Below are positions 1 to 7,604 of a stretch of 64,000 bases of DNA, in pieces. The stretch is from JASHSH01 sp036490215 (GTDB lineage Bacteria > Pseudomonadota > Alphaproteobacteria > Rhodospirillales > Magnetospirillaceae): the NCBI GenBank assembly GCA_036490215.1, contig DASXEH010000034.1, positions 107,023-171,022 of the forward strand. The letters are read 5' to 3'. Every line of letters begins with the position of its first letter. Position 1 is the stretch's first letter. Under the pieces are notes generated by a model. That model did not search any database and was not told where the DNA came from. It was given only the letters and a program-made list of their open reading frames with translations. Both the position numbers and the translations under genes were made by a program.

Positions 1-574
1 GCCATGACGCTGGCGTACTGCCGGCCGGCGCTGGCACGCCGGCAGCCACTTCGCGCAGCCAGAAGGTGTGCCGCCGAAAGTCAGCGTGTTGTGGGTGTCT
101 GGCGTTCAAAATTGCCGCGTTATATTCGGGGCGGCCTTGCGCATGAGTTAGAGCAGCAGCTGCCTCATCGGCAGTAAGCCGGCCGCGATAGAGGTTCTCG
201 TCTACCGTTTTCTCGCCCTCACTATCCTTCGGGTCGGGGTAGAGCTCACGGTATGCCTCCGACATCTGTTCCATGATGTGCGCATGGTTCGGATGGTGCT
301 TATCGGAATAGGCGGCATCGGCGCGCAAACGAGAAATACGCGACTGAGGCGTATCGTTACGAGGCCACGAAGCCGGCGTGCTATCGGCTGGGGCAGGGAT
401 ACCCGCGATCACTTCGTGCAGCCACGCCACCTGCTGAATATAATCCGCGTGCAACAGATGTGATCGGTTGCGATAGGCCTCTTGGAATTCCCGCTGAGTT
501 TGCGCCCATTCTAGATGGGCCTTGGCCTCATCGGGTGTCAGCCGGCCGCGGAAGATGTTTTGATCGATGGTCAT
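1..574 (-). CDS. hypothetical protein with internal duplication (C-terminus outside window)
   Basis: An open frame starts at an ATG at 574 and runs off the left edge with no stop (191 codons visible). An AAAGGAG ribosome binding site lies at 583-589. The protein contains two copies of a roughly 65-residue unit. Each begins with FRGRLTPDEA or YRGRLTADEA, continues through a charged helix, and ends with a WLHEVIAGIPAP or WLREVAAGVPAP motif followed by a STPASW tail. A His-rich linker (DKHHPNHAHI) lies between them. I do not recognise the family. It is the leftmost visible gene of the leftward-reading set of the integrative element. The duplication and the RBS argue for a real gene; the function is unknown. 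Confidence 0.7.
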   Translation of the reverse strand, partial: MTIDQNIFRGRLTPDEAKAHLEWAQTQREFQEAYRNRSHLLHADYIQQVAWLHEVIAGIPAPADSTPASWPRNDTPQSRISRLRADAAYSDKHHPNHAHIMEQMSEAYRELYPDPKDSEGEKTVDENLYRGRLTADEAAAALTHAQGRPEYNAAILNARHPQHADFRRHTFWLREVAAGVPAPAGSTPASW

Positions 575-830
575 ATTGGCCACTCCTTTGCTGTGATCGA
601 GGGGCGCCGCGGTGACAGCGATCGAGGGGCCGCTTTTTTGAGCTGAAACGCTGCTCGCCTGTCTGTCCGCGCGCTTCATCCCAGTTGCCTGCGACCACAA
701 CTTGGCGAGTTCACCGCTAGCGCCGCTGTCCCTCATGGTCTCAAGTGGAGATCGAGAGATTGATGCCCTGGGCGTTCGCTCGCGCTGTCGCGCCGGTACC
801 GGGACCGCGAATCGATCGAGCTGCATCGGC
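575..830. other. intergenic gap inside the element
   Basis: These 256 bases separate two leftward genes of the element. Apart from the RBS of the gene starting at 574 I see no convincing ORF, repeat or hairpin. It may hold a promoter for that gene. Confidence 0.4.
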
Positions 831-1058
831 TCACTCCGCGGCCGGCTGCGGAACGAATTCACCGCACCATTCGAAGCGCTCTTTCTGATGTGCTTCCGGA
901 TATCGACGGCACCGGCCCGGGCGGTTGGTGAGCCCGTATTTTTCCGAGGCACTCGACGCCGAGGGGGGCTGAAAGTAGAGGCAGCCGCCGCAAGATGGCT
1001 CGGCGATTTCGGCCTTCACGGCGCGCATAGTCGCCAGCGCGGATTGCTGTTTCATCAT
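831..1058 (-). CDS. small Cys-rich prophage-type protein (putative zinc-binding)
   Basis: 75 residues. The cysteines are spaced CGGC near residue 23, then GRCRRYP, then WCGEF. This arrangement is common in small uncharacterised phage and plasmid proteins thought to bind zinc. The start overlaps the stop of the upstream coiled-coil gene by 4 nt (ATGA), and a GGGGAGG sequence sits just before it, so the two are translationally coupled. Function unknown; the zinc-binding role is inferred from cysteine spacing only. Confidence 0.65.
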   Translation of the reverse strand: MMKQQSALATMRAVKAEIAEPSCGGCLYFQPPSASSASEKYGLTNRPGRCRRYPEAHQKERFEWCGEFVPQPAAE

Positions 1059-1747
1059 GCCGCCTCCCCTTGAGCCAGATCTTCAACAAGCTTGCGAGTG
1101 ACTTCGAGCAGGTTCCGTTTGCTTTCGACTGCCCCTGCGATGCCCCCTTCAAGGGGTAGCAGCGTGTTCTTCCCGCGGAGGCCGCCGGCCTCAAGGTCGA
1201 GTTCGAAAAAGTTTGCTAGCCCGTGTCCGTTACGCACACAAGCAACTGTCAACGAGAAGATGCGATCCGCTTGCGGTGTCCCCGTCAATTTGCCCAACGC
1301 AACGCCACTTCTAAATTGGGTGCGCAACGCATCCCCAAAAGCCTGTGCCTTTTGCTGGAGGTCCACTGTTGTCGCCAGATATTTCTGACGCGCGGCGATC
1401 AAACCTTCGTTGGGCGCTTGCCGGCTTTGCGCGTGGCTACAGTCACGTAGACGCGCAGTTTCAAGCCAATCGAGCGCCGCTTGAAGATTTGCTAGGCGTT
1501 GATCGCCCCGGTCGATTTCTTGCCTCAAGCGATCCCGGCGCGCGGTGAGGCCACGTTCAGCGGTCATGCGATTTAAGTTTTCGGCCTTGGTGCGCTGGCC
1601 AGATGACTGGCCGTAATCGATGTTGCTGAGCTCAACACGGAGATCGCCCATCGAGCTCAGCAATTCGCTATGCAGCGCTTGGAGTTCAACCTGCCTGTGC
1701 TTTGCGACCAATTCCTTAACGGTCGCTGCATCGGGAATGATTTTCAT
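1055..1747 (-). CDS. hypothetical coiled-coil protein of the element
   Basis: 230 residues, mostly charged and helical. The middle part (about residues 60-110) is rich in Arg, Glu, Gln and Leu in a heptad-like pattern that suggests coiled coil. There is no signal peptide, membrane segment or catalytic motif I recognise. It lies between the J-domain gene and the Cys-rich gene, all leftward, with a 4-nt overlap to the latter, so it probably belongs to one operon with them. Function unknown. Confidence 0.6.
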   Translation of the reverse strand: MKIIPDAATVKELVAKHRQVELQALHSELLSSMGDLRVELSNIDYGQSSGQRTKAENLNRMTAERGLTARRDRLRQEIDRGDQRLANLQAALDWLETARLRDCSHAQSRQAPNEGLIAARQKYLATTVDLQQKAQAFGDALRTQFRSGVALGKLTGTPQADRIFSLTVACVRNGHGLANFFELDLEAGGLRGKNTLLPLEGGIAGAVESKRNLLEVTRKLVEDLAQGEAA

Positions 1748-1780
1748 AGGTGGGCCTCTTTGGTTGGTGGGTCTGTGCCG

Positions 1781-2323
1781 TTACGCCACTTCTGAAGCGG
1801 GTTGAGGGGACTGCTCCAGAGCTTCCAGCAGCAGCCGATAAGCCCAATTGAGAAGCTTGAACTGGTCTTCAGCGTCCTCAGAGCCATTCACATCTGGGTG
1901 GACGCTCTTTGCCAATTCGCGATACCGCGATTTGAGGCGTTCGACATTGTCGCCTTCCTGCAGGCCCAAAAGGCGACGAGCGAAATCTGCCGGTTTCATG
2001 CCCGTGGCCGCCGGTTGCTTCTTTGCCGTGATACGACGATCCAGCTCAGTCACAGCGTCGCGGTGATCGACTTCCTTTGCTCGAACCAAGGATATCTCGC
2101 GGTCGATCGTTGCCAGGGCTGCTCGCAGTCCGGTGATTGAAGGAGGCTCGATTGCGTCAGAGAGCTGAGCACTCACTTTGTCCCGTCGCGCAGCAAGTTC
2201 GGTAAGCTCATGCGGGATACGGGCAAGCACCAATTCATTCTGCCGGCGCATGTCGATCCAGATATCAATGGGGGTATCGCCGTCCGCGTTCCCGGGGTAG
2301 TTCAACAATTTCTCGTGAGGCAT
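1781..2323 (-). CDS. J-domain protein (C-terminal DnaJ-like domain)
   Basis: 180 residues from the ATG at 2323, chosen because an AGGAG lies 9 nt upstream (an in-frame ATG at 2347 is possible). Residues 20-105 are predicted helical and coiled. Residues 125-165 form a J-domain, with RYRELAKSVHPDV containing the diagnostic HPD tripeptide at 142-144 and a following helix ending NWAYRLL. J-domains stimulate the ATPase of Hsp70/DnaK and recruit it to specific clients. There are no Gly/Phe-rich or zinc-finger regions, so it is a type-III-like J protein. Its position in an integrative element next to replication genes suggests recruitment of host DnaK to an element process, as phage lambda does by other means. 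That role is inference. Confidence 0.8.
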   Translation of the reverse strand: MPHEKLLNYPGNADGDTPIDIWIDMRRQNELVLARIPHELTELAARRDKVSAQLSDAIEPPSITGLRAALATIDREISLVRAKEVDHRDAVTELDRRITAKKQPAATGMKPADFARRLLGLQEGDNVERLKSRYRELAKSVHPDVNGSEDAEDQFKLLNWAYRLLLEALEQSPQPASEVA

Positions 2324-2397
2324 GAGGTTCATCTCCTGAGCATGCAACGAACTTGAACCCGACCCGGCGCACCCGGTGCGCGACGTCGGGGATGAAG

Positions 2398-2598
2398 TTA
2401 TTGGTGTGCCGCAAGCGGGTCTGGGGGCGCCATCGCGCGGTCAATCGATGCGCGTAGCTCTGGCCATTCCTCCCTGGTGATGCTCAGGCACAAGTCGCCT
2501 GCACGGAGCTGGCAGCCTTCGGTGGCGCTGCCATCGGCATCAATCACCGTAGCCCTCACTGGAGGGCCGAATGGCGCCCCGGTAGTTACACGTTCCAT
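2398..2598 (-). CDS. small hypothetical protein
   Basis: 66 residues starting at the ATG at 2598, preceded by AAAGGAAG at a good distance. A longer in-frame start exists but lacks an RBS. The centre (GCQLRAGDLCLSITREEW) has two cysteines. No family recognised. It is the first gene leftward of the gene-poor palindrome region and may open the leftward operon with the J-domain gene. Confidence 0.5.
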   Translation of the reverse strand: MERVTTGAPFGPPVRATVIDADGSATEGCQLRAGDLCLSITREEWPELRASIDRAMAPPDPLAAHQ

Positions 2599-2745
2599 GT
2601 TGGCTTCCTTTGCTGCTGTTGAAATGCGAGTGATCGTTGCCGCACGCGTTGCGCGGCGGGGAGTTGGTGGAGGCCCCACAATCCGGAGCGAAGCGAAAAA
2701 CTCCCGAACGCGGAAAAAACCACGGTGTCAGGGGCCCGCGCGGAC

Positions 2746-2794
2746 TTTGCGCGCAAAACCCGGGGGTACCCCCCTAGCGTTTCGACTTCGAAAC
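2746..2794. repeat. cluster of three perfect palindromes
   Basis: Within 49 bp there are three perfect palindromes: TTTGCGCGCAAA (2746-2757), GGGGGTACCCCC (2762-2773) and GTTTCGA-CT-TCGAAAC (2779-2794). They lie in the gene-poor segment beside the primase gene. Such clusters suit a replication origin, a phage packaging (cos-like) site or a protein-binding array; which one cannot be decided from sequence alone. Confidence 0.75.
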
Positions 2795-2993
2795 GGATGG
2801 TCGCGCGCCTGGCGATCGAGGACCGAACGGGTCGCGCAATTGAGCGAGCAAGAGACAGGGCGCCGGCTGATTTTCGATCAGCTGCTGACGCGAGGAAAAG
2901 GGAGGGCGGCGGCACGAGACGGATATGCAAACCGTACGCGTCACCCGCAAATAGCTTAATGATGACGGACATTTCGTGTGATGTGGGGAGGCG

Positions 2994-3015
2994 ATTGGCA
3001 CCGGAATTGGCACCG
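2994..3015 (-). repeat. tandem ATTGGCACCG repeat (possible integrase arm site)
   Basis: ATTGGCACCG occurs at 2994-3003 and 3006-3015 with 12-bp periodicity. The reverse complement, CGGTGCCAAT, matches the repeat just downstream of the integrase gene (7533-7543). Shared short repeats at two places in an integrative element resemble integrase arm-type sites; this is inference. Confidence 0.5.
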
Positions 3016-3337
3016 ATGCCTTGCCTTTTCGCTCGCGTCTCACACGCGTCGCACAGTCCCAGGTTCCCGGCCTCGGGATCATCCTCACCGCGCGCCGGAT
3101 CACCCTCGGGTTCGATAGGCCAGGCGGACGAATGCCACTGACGAAGCCCCGGACAGACCATCGCGCCTAGGCAATCGATCCCCACCAGGGACCCCGATAC
3201 TTCGCTCCATGTTTCGGCCCCGAGCGCATCGATCCCGGAACCGCGCTCCAGTCTTCGTGCCTCAGCTCCCGAATAAACGGGCTTATTTAATTGATGTTTT
3301 TGAAAAGGCTCACGTTTTCCCTGCTGGCTCTTTAATT

Positions 3338-3433
3338 CCGAAGGCACCGAAGGGAGAAAGCGGTTTAAGGCGGTATACGCGACACACGCGCCCCCAACCC
3401 CTCCAAACCGAAAGTCGCCTTCGGTGCCTTCGG
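3338..3433. repeat. 16-bp perfect inverted repeat downstream of the primase gene
   Basis: CCGAAGGCACCGAAGG at 3338-3353 and its exact reverse complement at 3418-3433 flank 64 bp. Each arm itself contains two copies of CCGAAGG or CCTTCGG. The right arm ends 10 bp before the stop of the primase gene on the minus strand. It could act as terminator stem, iteron pair or element origin; no U-tract follows. Confidence 0.75.
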
Positions 3434-3442
3434 GCTGCCCCA

Positions 3443-4963
3443 TCATCTCTCAAAGTCCTCGGCTGGATCCGTACGCCAGTCAGGGGCGGCAGGTGCGGAC
3501 ACACCCGATCCATCCCCCATCGCGAGCTCGGTTTGATCCCCCGCAACCAGCGCCAGCCCCGCAAAGCCGGCGCGCCGTGTTGCCGGGTGCAGCTTCTTCG
3601 TAAACCCCATTGCAGCGAGCCGCTGAGAGAAGCGGTTTTCAGCCACCACAAACTCTCCCGCTCCGCTCGCCCAATTTTTGAAGTCGCGATACAAAACTTG
3701 GGTGTTAGTCGTCGTGGCTTTCTCCCGAACGCATCGATCAGCGATCCACCGGCCTATCACGTTTTCCTGGTCGAAATATTCGCTCGTGGCTTGCAGCACC
3801 ACGGCCGGCGCGCCCAATCTCCTCTGCTGCCATTCGAGACACCCCTCGATCATCCACTTAAGAATTCCACCTCTCTCAGCGCGCAGCTTCTCCGATAGAT
3901 TGTGGTCGACCACAGGCGGCTTGATCATCATGGGTATGATGTTCATCCGCCGTTTCATCGCGTCGTCGGCGCTGCGCATCGTGGGTCGATAGTTGCCGGC
4001 GATCACAAGCTTGAACTTTGGCAAGAACGTCACATTGTCCTGCCGCATGCGCCGCGCGGTGATCGGATCGCCACCGGTAATCGACTTAAGTTTGGCTTCG
4101 TCCCAGCGCCGCCCTTCCTCTGTCTCGCTGGCCGTTACCAGCCGCGCACCTTCCAACATTGCGAGGTCCGTTGAATGCCGTTCACCTGTTGCAACCGTGA
4201 ACACATCCATGGGCGCGTGGACTGCGTAATCGCCCAGCGCCTCACGCAATGCATTGAGCAAAACGCTCTTGCCGGTGCCGCCGGGGCCATACAGGAAGAA
4301 GAGGGCGTGTTCCTCTACGGAACCAGTCAACGCATAACCGAGCGCCCGATGAAGATATGCGACCGTATCAGCGTCGCCACCGGTGGCCTCGCGTAAGAAC
4401 GAATAGAACGTCGGACAATCACCTTCTGGAGCAGCAGGTGTCATCCTTGTCATCAGCAAATCGCGATCGTGAGGCTGAATGCGACCAGTACGAAGATCGA
4501 CAACGCCCCCAGCGGTATTCAATAACCAATCGTTGGCGTCGAATTCGTGTCGGCCCACGGCGTGGCGCGGCATGGCAGCCGCATTCTTCAGAGCCGCATG
4601 CAAATCAGTGCGGCTGCTGATTTGTCGCGCAATTTTGATGTTGTCGCAGTTCACCGCGACGATCCGCAGACACTGTCGGCCGCAGTTGTATGCGGCTTGA
4701 AGTCGGTCTTCCACAAACCGCTGCCCGTCCCACCTCATCCACGGGCCGGCCCCATCGATGGCCTTCCAGTCCCCCCCAAAGCTAGCGGAGATATGGTTTC
4801 CCAAAGCGTCGTGAGAGAACTCGATCGGTCGCAGATCGGTTGCGATGTTGTCGAGAGTGACTTTATCGGCGGGTTCTAAGGGAGCATATTTCTCAGCGCC
4901 GCTGGTCGCCGCATCATATGCAATCGACAAGTGGACCGCCTTGAGCGGCTTGTCGTCAGCCAT
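3443..4963 (-). CDS. D5/P4-family phage or plasmid primase-helicase
   Basis: 506 residues from the ATG at 4963 (GTG at 4972 is an alternative). A D5 N-terminal-like region precedes a superfamily-3 helicase core. Its Walker A GPGGTGKSVLL is near residues 226-236, followed by acidic and arginine motifs (ARLVTASETEEGRRWDE; KLVIAGNYRP) and a C-terminal DNA-binding tail. Proteins of this family replicate P4-like satellites, phages and plasmids. The N-terminus is short, so the priming half may be reduced or absent. It overlaps the preceding small gene by 8 nt. With the neighbouring excisionase-like gene and integrase it indicates an autonomously replicating integrative element. Confidence 0.88.
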   Translation of the reverse strand: MADDKPLKAVHLSIAYDAATSGAEKYAPLEPADKVTLDNIATDLRPIEFSHDALGNHISASFGGDWKAIDGAGPWMRWDGQRFVEDRLQAAYNCGRQCLRIVAVNCDNIKIARQISSRTDLHAALKNAAAMPRHAVGRHEFDANDWLLNTAGGVVDLRTGRIQPHDRDLLMTRMTPAAPEGDCPTFYSFLREATGGDADTVAYLHRALGYALTGSVEEHALFFLYGPGGTGKSVLLNALREALGDYAVHAPMDVFTVATGERHSTDLAMLEGARLVTASETEEGRRWDEAKLKSITGGDPITARRMRQDNVTFLPKFKLVIAGNYRPTMRSADDAMKRRMNIIPMMIKPPVVDHNLSEKLRAERGGILKWMIEGCLEWQQRRLGAPAVVLQATSEYFDQENVIGRWIADRCVREKATTTNTQVLYRDFKNWASGAGEFVVAENRFSQRLAAMGFTKKLHPATRRAGFAGLALVAGDQTELAMGDGSGVSAPAAPDWRTDPAEDFER

Positions 4964-5243
4964 CACGCGCACTTTCTTCTAAGTGCCTCCGGATCTGCTG
5001 AACATCGGCAGCGATCGAACAGAGCGCTTCAACACCGTCGATCAGAAATGCGGCCGCTGTATCAGCAATCTGGCTAATCGCCTCTTGTTGCTCCAGCTCC
5101 GACGATAGCTCCGAGGCCGCGGTGCGTCCCTTTTTGGTAAACCAATGGAGTGAGCGCGCATTGAAGAACCGGTCCAAAGCGTTTCGCAGTTGCGCGCGAT
5201 GCCACGCACCCGATCCGACCAACAGTGGCTTGTCGCCGACCAT
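4956..5243 (-). CDS. small hypothetical protein between HTH and primase genes
   Basis: 95 residues, mainly helical, with the acidic run ASELSSELEQQEAIS in the middle. No family recognised. It starts 1 nt after the stop of the HTH gene and its 3' end overlaps the primase start, so HTH, this gene and primase form one tightly coupled leftward operon. A role as replication or copy-control accessory is possible but unsupported. Confidence 0.55.
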   Translation of the reverse strand: MVGDKPLLVGSGAWHRAQLRNALDRFFNARSLHWFTKKGRTAASELSSELEQQEAISQIADTAAAFLIDGVEALCSIAADVQQIRRHLEESARDG

Positions 5244-5244
5244 T

Positions 5245-5439
5245 TCACGCGGCCTTCGGGCTGCTTCCGGTTTCGAGCAGCTTTTGAAAAGCGATTCGGG
5301 GAACCAAAACCTTCCGACCCAATCGGATCACCGGAATGCGTCCCTGTCGCGCCGCATCATAGGCAGCGCTGCGGCTGAGGCCCAGTTGCGCGCCGGCTTC
5401 CTCAACCGTCATGACTGCTGTTTCGCTAGTTGTGCCCAT
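5245..5439 (-). CDS. AlpA/excisionase-like HTH DNA-binding protein
   Basis: 64 residues, almost entirely a MerR-type winged helix of the excisionase family: VEEAGAQLGLSRSAAYDAAR, then GRIPVIRLGRKVLVP. Such proteins direct excision with a tyrosine integrase or activate satellite genes (AlpA type). It is the first gene leftward from the divergent intergenic region at 5440-5559 and is followed by the primase operon. A 9-bp inverted repeat upstream may be its binding site. Confidence 0.8.
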   Translation of the reverse strand: MGTTSETAVMTVEEAGAQLGLSRSAAYDAARQGRIPVIRLGRKVLVPRIAFQKLLETGSSPKAA

Positions 5440-5480
5440 TTCGATCTCCGTCGCCGGGGTGACTCCGTGTGCAGCCCAGG

Positions 5481-5523
5481 TTGACTTCGGCCAGGCGCGC
5501 GCGCAATATCAAATCGAAGTCAA
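5481..5523. promoter_or_regulatory. 9-bp inverted repeat in the divergent control region
   Basis: TTGACTTCG (5481-5489) and its exact reverse complement CGAAGTCAA (5515-5523) are separated by 25 bp between the divergent HTH and AT-hook/RHH genes. The left arm contains TTGACT, a good -35 match, with CAATAT 17 bp downstream as a weak -10 for the rightward genes. A candidate operator that would let one regulator control both directions. Confidence 0.55.
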
Positions 5524-5559
5524 TGTAAAACATTAAATGACAAAAGCGGGCACTCTAAC

Positions 5560-6315
5560 ATGGCGACGAAAAAAACTGGCAAACCGCGCGGACGGCCGCC
5601 AACAGGTGAGATTTCAGGCAAAGACGCCCAGTTCAACACGCGCATCACACGCTCGACCCTTGATGGGCTTAAGGCAGCCGCTATCGAGCAAAACCGCTCC
5701 GTCAGCCAGGTTGCCGAAATCCTGCTGCGGAAAGGACTAGCATCCCTTCATTCGCCGGCTGACTCGCTGAACATGGACGCGCAGACGAGTGCGCTGATGA
5801 CGTTGTTCGGACTTCTAGTCACCGAAATCGAAGAAGAGACGGGGGCGCTTTGCCGAGAAGATCGTTTCACTATGGAAGCGGTCGCGCACGCGGTGCGGTT
5901 GGCGCTTCTTAACCCGTCTCTCTCACCTGCCGGCGAACCCAAAGTCCCGGAAAGATTAATCGCACTTACCGAAGGATTGGCCGGCCAATCGGCGTGGCAA
6001 ACCCCGGAGGGATTGGCAACGGCCGTCGCTCATCGCTTGATGTTTCGCCTAATGCGCGCCTCTACGATTGAGAAAGTACTGGTGCAGACGGGTCGGACCC
6101 TGCCGCCGCAACAGGGCCAGCTCTTAAAATTGCGGGCGGCACTGGCGTTGGCGCCGCCAGCAAATGAGCCAGTGCCGTCCAGCCGCGAAATTGTGGAACG
6201 AACACCCAAGGAAATAGAAGAAAGCAAGCAGCAACGCGCGCGGGCGCGGGCGGGCATCGAAAAACGTATCGCTGCCACGGCAGCAAAAACCAACCTCGAT
6301 GGAGACGATAAATGA
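5560..6315 (+). CDS. AT-hook plus ribbon-helix-helix DNA-binding regulator
   Basis: 251 residues. An AT-hook-like KPRGRPP motif at residues 8-14 is followed by a ribbon-helix-helix segment at about 25-60 (FNTRITRSTLDGLKAAA, then QNRSVSQVAEILLRKGL). The rest is helical, and the tail is rich in Arg, Ala, Glu and Lys. RHH proteins bind operators as dimers. The gene overlaps the integrase start by 4 nt (ATGA), so it is co-expressed with integrase and probably controls element maintenance or integrase level. I cannot assign a specific family beyond RHH. Confidence 0.72.
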   Translation: MATKKTGKPRGRPPTGEISGKDAQFNTRITRSTLDGLKAAAIEQNRSVSQVAEILLRKGLASLHSPADSLNMDAQTSALMTLFGLLVTEIEEETGALCREDRFTMEAVAHAVRLALLNPSLSPAGEPKVPERLIALTEGLAGQSAWQTPEGLATAVAHRLMFRLMRASTIEKVLVQTGRTLPPQQGQLLKLRAALALAPPANEPVPSSREIVERTPKEIEESKQQRARARAGIEKRIAATAAKTNLDGDDK

Positions 6316-7490
6316 GCGGACACGCGGGTCACATGAGGCGTCGGGGCAAGAGCAGTTGGCAGTTCAAATTTGAGGGCGGCTCGATCGACCCCGTCACGAA
6401 AAAGCGCCGTACCGTCTACCATTCATTCAAAGGAACGAGAGTAGAGGCGGCAGCCGAATTGGCGCGTCTGGTCTCAGAGGTCAAGAGCGGCGAACGGGTA
6501 GATCGTTCCAAAATGACACTCGCAGAATTCCTCGATGCTTGGGAATTGTCCGTAGCAACGCGCGTCACGCCGAAAACTCTCGAGCGATATATCGACCTAA
6601 TGAAGTCGTTCGTGAGGCCACGATTGGGGGCGTGCCGGATCCAGGATCTGAGGAACGTTAGCTTCACGGATTTCTATGCCAAGTTGTTGCGCGAGGGCAG
6701 GGGGAGTGCCGAAGCTCCCAAGCCTCTGTCGGCTCGCACTGTCGGTCACGTGCACCGGGTGTTGCACTCCGCTCTCGAGGAAGCGATTGCCCAGCGATTG
6801 ATCGGTCACAATCCAACGCGGCTGGCCAAGCGACCCCGCGAAGAGCAGAAAGAACCCGAGATTCTGACAGAGCACCAGGTACCCGAATTGCTCCGGAAAC
6901 TGAAGGATCACCCGCTGTACCCGATAGTGTCGTTCGCCCTCGCATCGGGAATGCGTCGAGGGGAATTGTTAGCTCTGCGCTGGAAAGATCTTGATCTGGA
7001 TGCGGCCCGAGCGAAGGTTGAGCATTCGATCGAGGAAACGCGAAACGGCCTTCGGGTGAAGCCGCCAAAGAGCAGGGCGGGGCGCCGCTCGATCAGATTG
7101 CCCGCGTCGTCCGTTTTGGAAATGCGCGCTCACTGGAAATGGCAGCAGGAACTCCGGTTGAAGCTAGGCCTTGGTAAGGCGCCAGACGATGCATTGGTCT
7201 TCGCACATCCTGACGGTTCTATCATTGCCCCAAGCGAGCTGACGGACACCTGGCGGCGCTTGACCCGCTCAAAGTCGCTGGGGCTTCCCAAGGTCACATT
7301 TCACGCCCTTCGACATACCCACGTCTCTCAGCTGATCGCCGCAGGATTAGACGTTGTGACGATAAGCAAGCGCATTGGTCACAGCTCGCCGGCGCTGACT
7401 TTGCGGGTATATGCACATAGGTTCTCTAACACTGACGACCGAGCCGCGCAGGTCATTGAAGCGGCTATGCAGCGGGTACTAACGGAATAG
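6312..7490 (+). CDS. int: tyrosine site-specific integrase
   Basis: 392 residues, the usual length for phage-type integrases. An arm-binding-like N-terminus (WQFKFEGGSIDP) is followed by a SAM-like core-binding domain (about 67-165) and the catalytic domain. Catalytic residues are visible: Arg in SGMRRGEL near 215, HALRH with His331 and Arg334, GHSS His357 and the nucleophile Tyr367 in LRVYAHRF. All are intact, so the enzyme should be active. It lies at the right end of the element, about 115 bp before tRNA-Ser, and overlaps the RHH gene by 4 nt. Integrase genes usually lie beside the 3' end of the target tRNA; here it is beside the 5' end. Confidence 0.95.
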   Translation: MSGHAGHMRRRGKSSWQFKFEGGSIDPVTKKRRTVYHSFKGTRVEAAAELARLVSEVKSGERVDRSKMTLAEFLDAWELSVATRVTPKTLERYIDLMKSFVRPRLGACRIQDLRNVSFTDFYAKLLREGRGSAEAPKPLSARTVGHVHRVLHSALEEAIAQRLIGHNPTRLAKRPREEQKEPEILTEHQVPELLRKLKDHPLYPIVSFALASGMRRGELLALRWKDLDLDAARAKVEHSIEETRNGLRVKPPKSRAGRRSIRLPASSVLEMRAHWKWQQELRLKLGLGKAPDDALVFAHPDGSIIAPSELTDTWRRLTRSKSLGLPKVTFHALRHTHVSQLIAAGLDVVTISKRIGHSSPALTLRVYAHRFSNTDDRAAQVIEAAMQRVLTE

Positions 7491-7532
7491 GAACATTGGA
7501 GGCACAGTTGGCGATCACCCAGGGAAACCCCT

Positions 7533-7554
7533 CGGTGCCAATTGGGTGCCATTT
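7533..7554 (+). repeat. tandem GGTGCCA repeat downstream of integrase
   Basis: CGGTGCCAATT at 7533-7543 is followed directly by GGGTGCCATTT at 7544-7554. It is related to the inverted copies at 2994-3015. The position between the integrase stop and the tRNA fits integrase arm-type sites near an attachment site (inference). Confidence 0.5.
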
Positions 7555-7604
7555 CCGGGTTCACACCCGCTTCATGATCTGCTAAGTCCTTGCCTCCCCT
7601 ATGC

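Larger units (their letters stand above)
2599..3442. other. gene-poor 0.84 kb segment with palindromes and repeats
   Basis: No ORF here has a convincing start, RBS or recognisable protein. Open frames exist on both strands, as expected in high-GC DNA, including one of about 286 codons on the minus strand. The segment holds a cluster of three perfect palindromes (2746-2794), tandem ATTGGCACCG repeats (2994-3015) and a 16-bp inverted repeat (3338-3433). Lying between a D5/P4-type primase gene and the cargo genes, it is a candidate origin, packaging or attachment region of the element (inference). Confidence 0.5.

Noticed and set aside
2586..3446. A 286-codon open frame on the minus strand across the gene-poor segment
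   Set aside because: No RBS at its start, it runs through all three palindromes, overlaps a better-supported small gene in another frame at its end, and contains no recognisable domain.
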